From Curtobacterium sp. VKM Ac-2922 (lineage in GTDB: Bacteria; Actinomycetota; Actinomycetes; Actinomycetales; Microbacteriaceae): a stretch of DNA of 64,000 nucleotides. The stretch's first letter is position 1. Each line of letters starts with the position of its first letter. A program made the translations under genes and the position numbers. Below are positions 35,097 to 43,547 of the stretch, piece by piece. Under the pieces are notes generated by a model, which saw nothing but the letters and a program-made list of their open reading frames with translations, searched no databases and was not told the origin of the DNA. The stretch lies in NCBI RefSeq assembly GCF_022815645.1, contig NZ_JALGRO010000010.1, positions 24,283-88,282 of the forward strand, in the 5' to 3' direction.

Positions 35097-35923
35097 GAGT
35101 CACTCCGTTCGTCGATGTGCCCGGCGACCGGCGCGTCGTCCCATCCCTGCTGCGGGGTGTCGCAGGTCCCGCGGAAGACGTACTGCGACGGCCGTTTCCG
35201 TTCGCTCGACGTCCAGTCGATCGCGGGTCGCCGACGCTCTGGTGGCAGGTAGCCGATCCGGTACACGGCCATCAGCTCGAGCTCGGGCGGGACCCGCAGC
35301 AGGCCCTCGATCTCGGCCCACGCACCCGGGGTCTCCATCGGGAAGGACACGAACTGGATGCCGAGTCCGAGCTCCGTCGTCGCGAGCCAGACGTTCTCCA
35401 TCGCCGCGCCCATGCTGAACACCGAGTAGAAGCCCGACAACTCCTCTGCCCGGTACTCGTGACGGTCGAGCATCACGCCCAGCAGCAACGGCGACCCGGC
35501 GACCAGCTTCCGGTTCTCCTCGCCCAGGGTCTGCGGCACGCGCAGGGCGTTCATCAGGGTCTGCCCGCGCTTGGTGAACACCTGCTTGGTGAACGGCTTG
35601 AGCGGCCCGGGGAGCTTGTCGAACAGCATGCCGTCGCGTCGCTCGTCCATCTCGGCCTGACTGAACCGGAAGTACGGCTTGTAGCGCTGGAAGAACGTGC
35701 CCTCGGCCATCGTGCGGGTCATCGAGCGGCCGCTGATCTCGGCGACGCGCTCGATGGTCGGGCGCTCCTCGACCAGGACGAACCGCCACGGCTGGCTGTT
35801 GAGCTGTGACGGTGCCCGCCCGGCCAACTCGACCAGCAGCCGCTGGTGCTCCTGGGAGACGGGGTCGGGCAGGAACGGCCCGTTCGTCGTGCGCCGTCGC
35901 CGGATGGCCTCGAAGAGCTCCAC
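35093..35923 (-). CDS. Nitroreductase family protein
   Basis: 276 residues from the GTG at 35923, with GGAAGGAA upstream. FMN-dependent nitroreductase fold: [39 protein letters not shown], and [20 protein letters not shown]. It probably reduces quinones, nitro compounds or related substrates with NAD(P)H; the true substrate is unknown. Coupled to the downstream DUF2071 gene. Confidence 0.87.
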   Translation of the reverse strand: MELFEAIRRRRTTNGPFLPDPVSQEHQRLLVELAGRAPSQLNSQPWRFVLVEERPTIERVAEISGRSMTRTMAEGTFFQRYKPYFRFSQAEMDERRDGMLFDKLPGPLKPFTKQVFTKRGQTLMNALRVPQTLGEENRKLVAGSPLLLGVMLDRHEYRAEELSGFYSVFSMGAAMENVWLATTELGLGIQFVSFPMETPGAWAEIEGLLRVPPELELMAVYRIGYLPPERRRPAIDWTSSERKRPSQYVFRGTCDTPQQGWDDAPVAGHIDERSDS

Positions 35924-35943
35924 GTGCGTTCCTTCCTGTCCGG

Positions 35944-36315
35944 TCAACGCCGCGCGAGCAGCGCCCCCAGGTAGGACGGCGCGGCGGCGATCGCAACGCT
36001 CCAGTGTGCTCTCGACCGGGGGTTCGTGCGCGGCGCGACGGCCAGCGGGACCAGAGCGGGGAGCAGGAACAGCGCCGAGCGCGAGTGTGTCCACAGCGGG
36101 GTCGTCGCGGCGGCACCCGTCAGGGTCGCCGTCACGACGAACAGGCCGTGGTGCACGACTCGGAGCTTCTTCGTCCGGATGAGCCGGACGGCCACGGCGG
36201 TGCCCCACAGGCAGTTCGCGACGTACGCAGCGGTCGCGGCGGTGACCAGTCGGCGGGCGTGACGCGATCCTGTGGGAGCCGAGCCGGGCCTCCTGGACGA
36301 CACGATCCGAGCCAT
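35944..36315 (-). CDS. Hypothetical membrane protein
   Basis: 123 residues. A basic N-terminus is followed by helices at about 23-45, 54-76, 80-95 and 106-120; no family recognised. TAGCGT lies 7 nt before the ATG at 36315, so the message may be leaderless. That box contains the TAG that ends the 26-codon duplicate of the lrp tail. Confidence 0.65.
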   Translation of the reverse strand: MARIVSSRRPGSAPTGSRHARRLVTAATAAYVANCLWGTAVAVRLIRTKKLRVVHHGLFVVTATLTGAAATTPLWTHSRSALFLLPALVPLAVAPRTNPRSRAHWSVAIAAAPSYLGALLARR

Positions 36316-36322
36316 GGAGCGG

Positions 36323-36328
36323 ACGCTA
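36323..36328 (-). promoter_or_regulatory. -10 box, leaderless start of membrane protein gene
   Basis: TAGCGT on the minus strand, 7 nt before the ATG at 36315. Confidence 0.45.
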
Positions 36329-36406
36329 CGCGGTCTCGCGGGAGACCAGGCGGGACAGCACGACGGCGCTGCGGGCGATGACGGGCACAGCGTCGACCTG
36401 GGGCAT
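36326..36406 (-). pseudogene. Duplicated 3' end of the Lrp-type gene
   Basis: A 26-codon frame starts with ATG inside the stop of the Lrp-type gene (TGATG). It ends in the same 15 residues as that gene: SAVVLSRLVSRETA preceded by MPQVDAVPVIAR, against APQVDHTR in the parent. The underlying DNA is a 46-bp exact direct repeat. I take it as a fragment left by a partial tandem duplication rather than a functional protein. Confidence 0.7.
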
Positions 36407-36455
36407 CAGGCGGTCTCGCGGGAGACCAGGCGGGACAGCACGACGGCGCTGCGGG
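36330..36455. repeat. 46-bp direct repeat, 80-bp period
   Basis: Copies at 36330-36375 and 36410-36455 are identical. The second is the 3' end of the Lrp-type gene, the first lies downstream of it. Similarity continues weakly after the repeat (CGACCTGGGG against CCACCTGGGG). Confidence 0.9.
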
Positions 36456-36843
36456 TGTGGTCCACCTGGGGGGCCAACCGGACGCGGTCGAGCGCCTCTT
36501 CGAGTGCGGGCAGATCACGCGACCGCATGTGCACGACCGCGTCGGCGCTGCCGGTCACGGTGCCGGCATCCACCACCTCGGGCACGGAGTCCAGCAGCGC
36601 ACGCAGTTCGTCGGGGGAGACGGTGCCGCGGCAGTACAGCTCGACCCAGGCCTCGGTGCCCCGGTCCTCGACCGCGGGGTCGACCTTGATCGTGAACCCG
36701 CGGATCACCCCGTCGGCGACCAGGCGGTCCACCCGGCGCTTGACGGCCGACGCCGAGAGCCCGACGACCGCCCCGATGTCGCCGTAGCCGGCGCGGGCGT
36801 TGTCCCGGAGTCGATCCAGGATGCGGTGGTCGAGCGAATCCAT
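36406..36843 (-). CDS. Lrp/AsnC family transcriptional regulator
   Basis: 145 residues from the ATG at 36843. The N-terminal HTH (LDHRILDRLRDNARAGYGDI, VVGLSASAVKRRVDRLVADG) and the C-terminal RAM domain (TEAWVELYCRGTVSPDELRA, VTGSADAVVHMRSRDL) are typical. It is divergent from the ddaH-family gene and rocD across 220 bp. Regulation of amino-acid (arginine/ornithine) use is therefore likely, by inference. The -10-like TAGGAT lies 8 nt before the start. Confidence 0.9.
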   Translation of the reverse strand: MDSLDHRILDRLRDNARAGYGDIGAVVGLSASAVKRRVDRLVADGVIRGFTIKVDPAVEDRGTEAWVELYCRGTVSPDELRALLDSVPEVVDAGTVTGSADAVVHMRSRDLPALEEALDRVRLAPQVDHTRSAVVLSRLVSRETA

Positions 36844-37063
36844 CGTTGAGGATCCTACGCGGAGTTCTTGCGAGGTCGCCGTGCTGGACGCACGAAACGT
36901 GCGCGCGTTCGCAGCCTGTGTGGGCTCGAGTCTCCCTAGACTGAACCCAGGCGTCGACCTGGTCCGCCTTGGAACACGGTGAGTGAGCCTGCATCTCACC
37001 GAGCTCTTCCTCGAGTGGTGGTTCCTGGCAGGCTCGGGCCCGAAGTTCCCCAGGAGGACTCCA

Positions 37064-37954
37064 GTGTCGAATCCCACAACCGAGACCGTGTCGGTCCCCG
37101 CCCGTACCGCGACCAAGCGCACCATCCTCATGTGCAAGCCGGACTTCTACACGGTGAGCTACCGGATCAACCCGTGGATGCACCCCGAGCAGCCCACGGA
37201 CACGTCCAAGGCGGTGCAGCAGTGGCAATCGCTCGTCGACGTCTACGAGCAGCTCGGCTTCGACATCGCGTACATCGACCCGATCGACGGCCTGCCGGAC
37301 ATGGTCTACGCGGCGAACGGCGGCTTCGTGCTCGACGGTGTCGCGTACGGCGCCAAGTTCCAGTACCCCGAGCGCCAGCCCGAGGGCCCCGCGTACATGG
37401 ACTGGTTCCGCAGCGCCGGCCTGACCGTCGCCGAGCCGCGTGAGACGAACGAGGGCGAAGGCGACTTCCTGCTCATCGGCAACACGATCTACGCGGGGAC
37501 CGGCTTCCGATCGGACAGCACCTCGCACGAAGAGCTCGCCGAGGTCTACGGACGCGAGGTCGTCACCCTCAAGCTCATCAACCCGAGCTTCTACCACCTG
37601 GACACCGCGATCGCCGTGCTCGACCCGGAGCCGTCCGCGGACGGGACCAGCAACATCGCGTACCTCGAGAGCGCGTTCGACGAGCCGTCGCTGGCGATCC
37701 TGCGCGAACGCTTCCCCGACGCGATCATCGCCACCGAGGAAGACGCCGCGATCCTCGGCCTGAACTCGTACTCCGACGGGTACAACGTCGTGATCGCCGC
37801 ACGCGCCACCACCTTCGCCGACCAGCTGCGTGAGAAGGGCTACAACCCGATCGGCGTCGACCTGTCCGAGCTGCTGCTCGGCGGCGGCGGCGTGAAGTGC
37901 TGCACGCTCGACCTGCACCCGGTCGGCACCGGCACCTCTGTGGCGCGGTCCTGA
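37064..37954 (+). CDS. ddaH: Dimethylargininase-family guanidino hydrolase, possibly an arginine dihydrolase
   Basis: 296 residues from the GTG at 37064, with CAGGAGGA at ideal distance. It belongs to the guanidino-group-modifying superfamily: MCKPDFYTVSYRINPWM, DMVYAANGGFV, the catalytic His178 in NPSFYHLDTAIAVLD and Cys279/280 in GVKCCTLDLHP. The position that is Asp in deiminases and dimethylargininases is Asn85 here (AANGG), as in cyanobacterial arginine dihydrolase ArgZ. Its stop overlaps the rocD start (TGATG). A product ornithine would feed RocD directly, whereas citrulline would not. The true substrate is unproven. Confidence 0.85.
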   Translation: MSNPTTETVSVPARTATKRTILMCKPDFYTVSYRINPWMHPEQPTDTSKAVQQWQSLVDVYEQLGFDIAYIDPIDGLPDMVYAANGGFVLDGVAYGAKFQYPERQPEGPAYMDWFRSAGLTVAEPRETNEGEGDFLLIGNTIYAGTGFRSDSTSHEELAEVYGREVVTLKLINPSFYHLDTAIAVLDPEPSADGTSNIAYLESAFDEPSLAILRERFPDAIIATEEDAAILGLNSYSDGYNVVIAARATTFADQLREKGYNPIGVDLSELLLGGGGVKCCTLDLHPVGTGTSVARS

Positions 37955-39189
37955 TGCGCACCACGGACGTCACCGCGACGGGTCCGGCGACCGCGGCGGC
38001 GCTCGCCGTCGAGGACCGCTCCCTCGCCCACAACTACAGCCCACTGCCCGTCGTCATCGCATCCGGCTCGGGTGCGACCGTCACCGACGTCGACGGCAAG
38101 CAGTACCTCGACGGGCTCGCGGCGTACTCGGCCGTGAACTTCGGCCACGGCAACCCCCGGCTGCTCGATGCCGCGCGGGCGCAGCTCGACCGCGTCACCC
38201 TGACCAGCCGTGCGTTCGTCAGCGACCGGCTCGGCCCGTTCGCGGCGGCGCTCGCCGAGCTCACCGGCACCGACATGGTCCTGCCGATGAACACCGGTGC
38301 CGAGGCCGTCGAGTCCGCCATCAAGGTCGCCCGTGCCTGGGGCTACCGGGTCAAGGGCGTGCCCGCCGACCGCGCCACGATCATCGTCGCGAGCGGCAAC
38401 TTCCACGGCCGCACCACGACGATCATCTCGTTCTCGGACGACCCCGACGCCCGCAACGACTTCGGCCCGTACACGCCGGGGTTCCGCACGGTGCCGTACG
38501 GCGACGCGTCGGCGCTGCGCGAGGCGATGGACGACACGGTCGTGGCCGTGCTGCTCGAGCCGATCCAGGGCGAGGGTGGCGTGGTCATCCCACCGGCCGA
38601 CTACCTGCCGGCCGTGCGTGCGGTCTGCGACGAGTTCGGCGCGCTGTTCATCGCCGACGAGATCCAGTCCGGCCTGGGTCGGACCGGGCACACCCTCGCG
38701 GTGTCGCGCGTCGGCGTGCGCCCCGACCTGATCACGCTCGGCAAGGCCCTGGGCGGCGGCATCGTCCCGGTGTCCGCGGTTGTCGGTTCGCGCGAGGTCC
38801 TGGGCGTCCTGCGTCCGGGCGAGCACGGGTCGACGTTCGGCGGCAATCCGCTGGCCGCTGCCGTCGGCTCCGAGGTCGTCGCGATGCTGGCCGAGGGCAC
38901 GTTCCAGCAGCGCGCCCTCGACGGCGAACCGCTGCTGCGCGGGCTGCTCGACGACCTGGTCGGACGCGGTGTCGTGACGCACCGGGTCGCCGGACTGTGG
39001 GCGGGCATCGACATCGACCCCGCGATCGGGACCGGCAAGGAGATCGCCAAGGCCATGGCCGCACGCGGGGTCCTGGTCAAGGACACCCACGGGTCGACGA
39101 TCCGCTTCGCGCCGCCGCTCGTCGTCACCGACGAGCAGATCGCGGACGCGATCGGGGCCCTGCGCGCCGTCCTGCACGACCGCAGCTGA
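37954..39189 (+). CDS. rocD: Ornithine-oxo-acid transaminase
   Basis: 411 residues. PLP aminotransferase class III: AYSAVNFGHGNPRLLDAARA, MNTGAEAVESAIKVARAWGY, EPIQGEGGVVIPP, ADEIQSGLGRTGH and the PLP Lys in LITLGKALGGGIVP (about 264). It converts ornithine to glutamate-5-semialdehyde, which cyclises to pyrroline-5-carboxylate. This intermediate is also the product of PutA at 28-32 kb. Coupled by TGATG to the ddaH-family gene. Confidence 0.93.
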   Translation: MRTTDVTATGPATAAALAVEDRSLAHNYSPLPVVIASGSGATVTDVDGKQYLDGLAAYSAVNFGHGNPRLLDAARAQLDRVTLTSRAFVSDRLGPFAAALAELTGTDMVLPMNTGAEAVESAIKVARAWGYRVKGVPADRATIIVASGNFHGRTTTIISFSDDPDARNDFGPYTPGFRTVPYGDASALREAMDDTVVAVLLEPIQGEGGVVIPPADYLPAVRAVCDEFGALFIADEIQSGLGRTGHTLAVSRVGVRPDLITLGKALGGGIVPVSAVVGSREVLGVLRPGEHGSTFGGNPLAAAVGSEVVAMLAEGTFQQRALDGEPLLRGLLDDLVGRGVVTHRVAGLWAGIDIDPAIGTGKEIAKAMAARGVLVKDTHGSTIRFAPPLVVTDEQIADAIGALRAVLHDRS

Positions 39190-39267
39190 CGCGGCGGACC
39201 CGCACCGGGCCTCCCGTCCGCGCTCGTCCGCGCCCCGTCCGCGCCCCGTCCGCGCCGTGCGGGACCC

Positions 39268-39330
39268 CGTCGAGGGAGCAGCAATCGTCGAGTCGGCCCG
39301 AACCACCCGACGATTCCTGGTCCCTCGACG
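39268..39330. terminator. Hairpin between convergent rocD and epimerase genes
   Basis: Arms 39268-39290 and 39308-39330 pair at 21 of 23 positions with a 17-nt loop. It lies between the rocD stop and the stop of the convergent epimerase-like gene. CCGTCCGCGCC repeats precede it. Confidence 0.75.
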
Positions 39331-39342
39331 GACGCGCGGCAG

Positions 39343-40341
39343 CTAGACCGCCCAGCGTTCGGCGAGCTGGTCCATCAGGGCGTCGAGCCGCTCGTCGACG
39401 ACCTGCTCGTCGGGGTGCGCCTCGTACCACGCGATGACCTCGCGCACACCCTGCCGGTACGGCGTGCGGGGCTGGTACCAGGGCACGAGCGAGCGGATCT
39501 TGCTGTTGTCGAACACCGAGCTGTTCGCCTTGTCGCCGAGCAGCGCCGCGCCCCACTCCGCGTCCACGGCGGCGATCGCGTCCGCCGGCACGTGCACGAT
39601 GCGCAGGTCGTCCACGCCGGCCGCCGCCGCGATCTCCGCGGCGATCTGGTTCCACGTCGGGGCCTCGTCGCTCGTGATCGTGAAGGCCTCGCCGATCGCC
39701 GACGCGTTGTCGAGCAGCCCGACGAAGCCGACCGCGAAGTCCCGGCTGTGCGTCAGCGTCCACAGCGACGACCCGTCACCCGTGATGATGACGGGCTTGC
39801 CGGCCCGCATGCGCGCGACCGCCGTCCACCCGCCCGACAGGGGCAGCTTCGTCTCGTCGTAGGTGTGCGACGGCCGGACGATCGTCACCGGGAAGTCCTG
39901 CTCGCGGTACGCCTGCATGAGCAGGTCCTCGCACGCGATCTTGTCGCGGGAGTACTGCCAGAACGGGTTCTTCAGCGGCGTCGACTCGGTGATCGGCAGG
40001 TGCGTCGCCGGTGTCTGGTACGCCGAGGCCGAGCTGATGAACACGTACTGCCGGGTCCGGCCGGCGAAGAAGTCGATGTCCGCCTGCACCTGGTCGGGCG
40101 TGAACGCGATCCAGTTCACCACCGTGTCGAAGTGGCGGTCGCCGAGTGCGGCCGCCAGGGCGTCACGGTCCGACACGTCGGCCTGGAGGCGCTCCACACC
40201 CTGGGGCAGCGGCCTGCCCCCGGTGGTCCCGCGGTTCAGGACCGTGACGTCGATCCCCTGTCGGGTCGCTTCCGCCACACACGCGGCGCTGATGACGCCG
40301 CTCCCGCCGATGAACAGGACACTCGCTCCGTTGCTGGTCAT
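39343..40341 (-). CDS. NAD-dependent epimerase/dehydratase family protein
   Basis: 332 residues from the ATG at 40341. Extended short-chain dehydrogenase fold: ASVLFIGGSGVISAACVAEA (NAD site), VVNWIAFTPDQVQADIDFF, FISSASAYQTP and the catalytic YSRDKIACE (YxxxK). SDEAPTWNQIAAEI is found in plant and bacterial mRNA-binding/epimerase-like members. Sugar-nucleotide substrate unknown. No partner genes nearby. Confidence 0.88.
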   Translation of the reverse strand: MTSNGASVLFIGGSGVISAACVAEATRQGIDVTVLNRGTTGGRPLPQGVERLQADVSDRDALAAALGDRHFDTVVNWIAFTPDQVQADIDFFAGRTRQYVFISSASAYQTPATHLPITESTPLKNPFWQYSRDKIACEDLLMQAYREQDFPVTIVRPSHTYDETKLPLSGGWTAVARMRAGKPVIITGDGSSLWTLTHSRDFAVGFVGLLDNASAIGEAFTITSDEAPTWNQIAAEIAAAAGVDDLRIVHVPADAIAAVDAEWGAALLGDKANSSVFDNSKIRSLVPWYQPRTPYRQGVREVIAWYEAHPDEQVVDERLDALMDQLAERWAV

Positions 40342-40444
40342 GCGTCCACGAAACCACGTGCGGCGTCGGATGCCGCGCAGTTTCGGGGGACTACCGTCAC
40401 CCCGTGAGTCGCATCGACGCGGCCACGACAGGAGTGACACGCAC

Positions 40445-41455
40445 ATGGAGTACCGCTACCTCGGCAACTCGGGCCTCAAGGTCTCCGAGATCACCTACGG
40501 CAACTGGCTGACCCACGCCTCCCAGGTCGAGAACGACGCGGCCATCGCCTGCGTCCGGGCAGCGCTCGACGTCGGCATCTCGACGTTCGACACCGCTGAC
40601 GTCTACGCCAACACCGGCGCCGAGACCGTCCTGGGCGAAGCGCTCAAGGGCGAACGACGCCAGTCGCTCGAGATCGCCACGAAGGTCTTCGGTCCGACCG
40701 GACCCAAGGGCCACAACGACGTCGGACTGTCGCGCAAGCACATCCTCGAGTCGATCGACGGGTCGCTCGGCCGCCTGCAGACCGACTACGTCGACCTGTA
40801 CCAGGCGCACCGTTTCGACCACGAGACGCCACTCGAAGAGACCATGCAGGCCTTCGCTGACATCGTGCGCCAGGGCAAGGTCCTGTACGTCGGTGTCTCG
40901 GAGTGGACCGCCGAGCAGCTGCGCGCGGGTGCGGCACTGGCGAAGGAGCTCGGCTTCCAGCTCGTCTCGAACCAGCCGCAGTACTCGGCGCTCTGGCGCG
41001 TCATCGAGGCCGAGGTCGTGCCGACGTCGAAGGAACTCGGCATCTCGCAGATCGTCTGGTCGCCCATCGCCCAGGGGGTGCTGACGGGCAAGTACAAGCC
41101 GGGTCAGCCGCTGCCCGAGGGGTCGCGCGCCACGGACGACAAGGGCGGCGCGGACATGATCAAGCGGTTCATGCGCGACGAGGTCCTGACGTCGGTGCAG
41201 GCGCTCGAGCCGATCGCGAAGGAACTCGACCTGTCGATGGCGCAGCTCGCGGTGGCGTGGGTGCTGCAGAACGAGAACGTCGCGTCGGCGATCATCGGGG
41301 CATCGCGTCCGGAGCAGGTGCACGACAACGCCGGCGCCGCAGGTGTGACGATCCCGGCCGAGCTGCTGTCGCGCATCGACGACGCACTCGGTGGTGTCGT
41401 GGAGCGCGACCCCGCGAAGACGAACGACAGCAGCCCGAAGACCCGCGAGGCCTGA
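40445..41455 (+). CDS. Aldo/keto reductase (Shaker beta-subunit-like)
   Basis: 336 residues. MEYRYLGNSGLKVSEITYGN, FDTADVYANTGAETVLGEAL (catalytic Asp and Tyr), EIATKVFG (Lys), DLYQAHRFD (His) and the NADPH-binding C-terminus ASAIIGASRPEQVHDN are present. The length and the VSEWTAEQLRAG segment fit the AKR6/AKR12-like group. It probably reduces aldehydes or ketones with NADPH. AGGAG lies upstream of the ATG at 40445. Confidence 0.92.
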   Translation: MEYRYLGNSGLKVSEITYGNWLTHASQVENDAAIACVRAALDVGISTFDTADVYANTGAETVLGEALKGERRQSLEIATKVFGPTGPKGHNDVGLSRKHILESIDGSLGRLQTDYVDLYQAHRFDHETPLEETMQAFADIVRQGKVLYVGVSEWTAEQLRAGAALAKELGFQLVSNQPQYSALWRVIEAEVVPTSKELGISQIVWSPIAQGVLTGKYKPGQPLPEGSRATDDKGGADMIKRFMRDEVLTSVQALEPIAKELDLSMAQLAVAWVLQNENVASAIIGASRPEQVHDNAGAAGVTIPAELLSRIDDALGGVVERDPAKTNDSSPKTREA

Positions 41456-41469
41456 CGGGTTCGGTCGTA

Positions 41470-41523
41470 CAACCGAAAGCACCTCGCGCCGCGCATCGCC
41501 GTGGTTCGAGGTGCTTCCGGTTG
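41470..41523 (+). terminator. Hairpin after the aldo/keto reductase gene
   Basis: Arms 41470-41486 and 41507-41523 pair at 16 of 17 positions with a 20-nt loop. It starts 15 nt after the stop codon. Confidence 0.75.
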
Positions 41524-41571
41524 TTCGGGCGCAAACCGCGCACGCAGAACACCCGAAGCCGCACCACGGAA

Positions 41572-41601
41572 AAAGGCCCCTCACTTCCGTGAGGGGCCTT
41601 T
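41572..41601 (-). terminator. Rho-independent terminator of the tRNA operon
   Basis: Exact 13-bp arms (AAAGGCCCCTCAC and complement) with a 4-nt loop, followed on the minus strand by a run of T. It lies 5 nt after the 3' end of tRNA-Phe. Confidence 0.9.
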
Positions 41602-41606
41602 CACCG

Positions 41607-41679
41607 TGGCTGGACACGGCATCGATCCGTGGACCTTTCGATTTTCAGTCGAACGCTCTACCAACTGAGCTATCCAGCC
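41607..41679 (-). tRNA. tRNA-Phe (GAA)
   Basis: 73 nt on the minus strand. Acceptor arms GGCTGGA and TCCAGCC pair, the D-arm has TAGCTCAGTTGGTAGAGC, and the anticodon loop CTGAAAA gives anticodon GAA. Discriminator A; CCA is not encoded. It is the last of three tRNA genes. Confidence 0.97.
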
Positions 41680-41680
41680 G

Positions 41681-41757
41681 TGGCGACCCTGACGGGACTT
41701 GAACCCGCGACCTCCGCCGTGACAGGGCGGCACGCTAACCAGCTGCGCTACAGGGCC
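41681..41757 (-). tRNA. tRNA-Asp (GTC)
   Basis: 77 nt including an encoded CCA. Acceptor arm GGCCCTG pairs with CAGGGTC, G73 follows, the anticodon loop CTGTCAC gives anticodon GTC. Only one base separates it from tRNA-Phe. Confidence 0.97.
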
Positions 41758-41826
41758 ATGTTGAATTACTGGTGGTGCTGATCATGCTGTGGTGTCGGTC
41801 CGTGCTGCTTGCTGTCTCACGTGGAG

Positions 41827-41898
41827 TGACCCCAACGGGATTCGAACCCGTGCTGCCGCCGTGAAAGGGCGGTGTCCTAGGCCACTAAACGATGGGGC
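41827..41898 (-). tRNA. tRNA-Glu (TTC)
   Basis: 72 nt on the minus strand, no encoded CCA. Acceptor GGCCCCA pairs with TGGGGTC, the anticodon stem CCGCC/GGCGG encloses CTTTCAC, anticodon TTC. First gene of the tRNA operon. Charged tRNA-Glu is also the substrate of HemA. Confidence 0.97.
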
Positions 41899-41929
41899 CG
41901 CAAGCAGTACATCGCTGCACCGGAGGTCA

Positions 41930-41958
41930 AGCATACGGAAGCCCCGCGCTGATGACAA
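41930..41958 (-). promoter_or_regulatory. Promoter of the tRNA operon
   Basis: On the minus strand TTGTCA (41953-41958) and TATGCT (41930-41935) are separated by exactly 17 nt. They lie 32 nt before the tRNA-Glu 5' end, a classic vegetative promoter. Confidence 0.85.
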
Positions 41959-42210
41959 ATCGGACCCGTCGCGCCCGTGTCGCCCGGCGTGTCGCACCCG
42001 GCCGGGGGTGCTCCGCGGGCTTCACTCGCCACGGACCTGCCACCGATCTGCGGGTTGCGATTCTGCGCCGTCGGTGTTCGAGTGCGAGCATCGTCGTCGG
42101 CCGTGTCCCTCGTGCGAGGGGCTGCACCGGGCCGGCACCTGTTGTTACTGTTGCGCTTGTTGACAGTGTTACGTGCGTGAGCCATGCCGCGCTGTTACGA
42201 AATCGAGACC
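41959..42210. other. Intergenic region between tRNA promoter and M23 gene
   Basis: About 250 bp with no supportable gene. TTGACA at 42160-42165 could be a -35 element for the peptidase genes, and GTTAC-type sequences flank it, but I cannot place a convincing -10. Confidence 0.5.
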
Positions 42211-43515
42211 ATGTCGACCTCCTCCCTCTCCCTCCTCAGCTTCCGCCGCCGCGTGATCGCCGCCGCGGTCGCCGTCGTGCTCACGGCCGGGGCCGTTGCC
42301 GCCATCGCACCGACTGACAGTGCGTCGGCGACGAGCTACCCCAGCTGGAGCGACGTGCAGGCCGCCAAGGCCTCGCAGTCGGCGCAACAGGACAAGGTCA
42401 CCGAGATCAAGGGCCTGATCGCGGACCTCACCTCGCAGGCCACCGCCAAGCAGCAGGCTGCCGAGGACGCCGGCACGGCCTACCAGACGGCGCAGACCAA
42501 GTACGACGCGGCGACCCTGCAGCAGCAGAAGCTCCAGCAGCAGGCCGACGACGCGGAGAAGACGGCATCGCAGTCCGAGGCGCAGGCCGGTCAGCTCGCG
42601 GCGCAGCTCGGGCGGGCGAGTGCGAACGACGTCACGACCGACCTGCTCACGCACCCGACCGACTCCAAGGACTACCTGTACGAGCTCGGCGCGATGTCGA
42701 AGCTCAGCGAACAGGCCGACGGCATCTACGCGCAGGCGACCCAGGACCGCGGCACCGCCCAGGCGCAGTCGGACAAGTCCGAGACGGCGAAGAAGGCGCT
42801 CGGCGCCCTGGCCGACGCGGCGCAGCAGAAGATGCAGGCCGCGCAGAGCGCCGCAGACGCCGCACAGACCGCGGTCGACGCGCAGAACGACAACCAGGCA
42901 CGGCTCGAGGCGCAGCTCACGCTCCTGACCTCGAACGCCACCGACGTCGAGGCGAAGTACAACAAGGGCGTGCAGGTCGAGAAGGCCCGTCAGGCCGCGC
43001 TCGCCAAGCAGCGTGCCGAGGCCGCGGCTGCCGCCGCGCGCACCCCCGCAGCCGGCAGCAGTTCGGGCAGCGGTTCGAACGGCTCCGGCGGTGGCGCCCC
43101 CACGTCGTCCGGCTGGGTCCGCCCGAGTGCCGGCTACCAGACCAGCCCCTACGGCTACCGCATCGACCCCTACACGCACGCACACGCGCTGCACGCCGGC
43201 GTCGACCTGGCACCGGGCTGCTACTCGCCGATCTACGCGGCGCACTCCGGCACCGTCACCTTCGCCGGCAACGGCGGCGGCTACGGCAACGAGGTCATCC
43301 TCGACAACGGCGGCGGCATCTCCACCGCCTACGGCCACATCGTCAACGGCGGGATCATGGTCGCGAACGGCCAGCAGGTCTCCGCCGGGCAGCAGATCGC
43401 CCAGGTCGGTTCGACCGGCTGGTCCACGGGCTGCCACCTCCACTTCGAGACCCGGGTGGGTGGCGCTGCCGTCGACCCGGTCCCCTTCATGGCTGCGCGG
43501 GGGATCTCGGTATGA
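42211..43515 (+). CDS. Secreted M23 peptidoglycan hydrolase with N-terminal coiled coil
   Basis: 434 residues from the ATG at 42211 (an upstream in-frame ATG at 42184 is possible). Signal peptide about 1-40 ending SASA. A Gln/Ala-rich coiled coil spans about 45-270, as in EnvC-type proteins. A Ser/Gly linker leads to a LytM/M23 domain (about 315-430) with SPYGYRIDPY, the zinc ligands HAGVD and HLHFE. The domain retains the metal ligands, so it is probably catalytic. Followed after 32 nt by a P60 hydrolase with a related coiled coil. Confidence 0.9.
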   Translation: MSTSSLSLLSFRRRVIAAAVAVVLTAGAVAAIAPTDSASATSYPSWSDVQAAKASQSAQQDKVTEIKGLIADLTSQATAKQQAAEDAGTAYQTAQTKYDAATLQQQKLQQQADDAEKTASQSEAQAGQLAAQLGRASANDVTTDLLTHPTDSKDYLYELGAMSKLSEQADGIYAQATQDRGTAQAQSDKSETAKKALGALADAAQQKMQAAQSAADAAQTAVDAQNDNQARLEAQLTLLTSNATDVEAKYNKGVQVEKARQAALAKQRAEAAAAAARTPAAGSSSGSGSNGSGGGAPTSSGWVRPSAGYQTSPYGYRIDPYTHAHALHAGVDLAPGCYSPIYAAHSGTVTFAGNGGGYGNEVILDNGGGISTAYGHIVNGGIMVANGQQVSAGQQIAQVGSTGWSTGCHLHFETRVGGAAVDPVPFMAARGISV

Positions 43516-43547
43516 CCGTGTGCGCGCCCGAGAGGCCCTGACACCAC

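Noticed and set aside
36326..36406. A functional 26-residue gene after the Lrp-type gene
   Set aside because: Its sequence is a copy of the Lrp C-terminus, so duplication is the simpler explanation.
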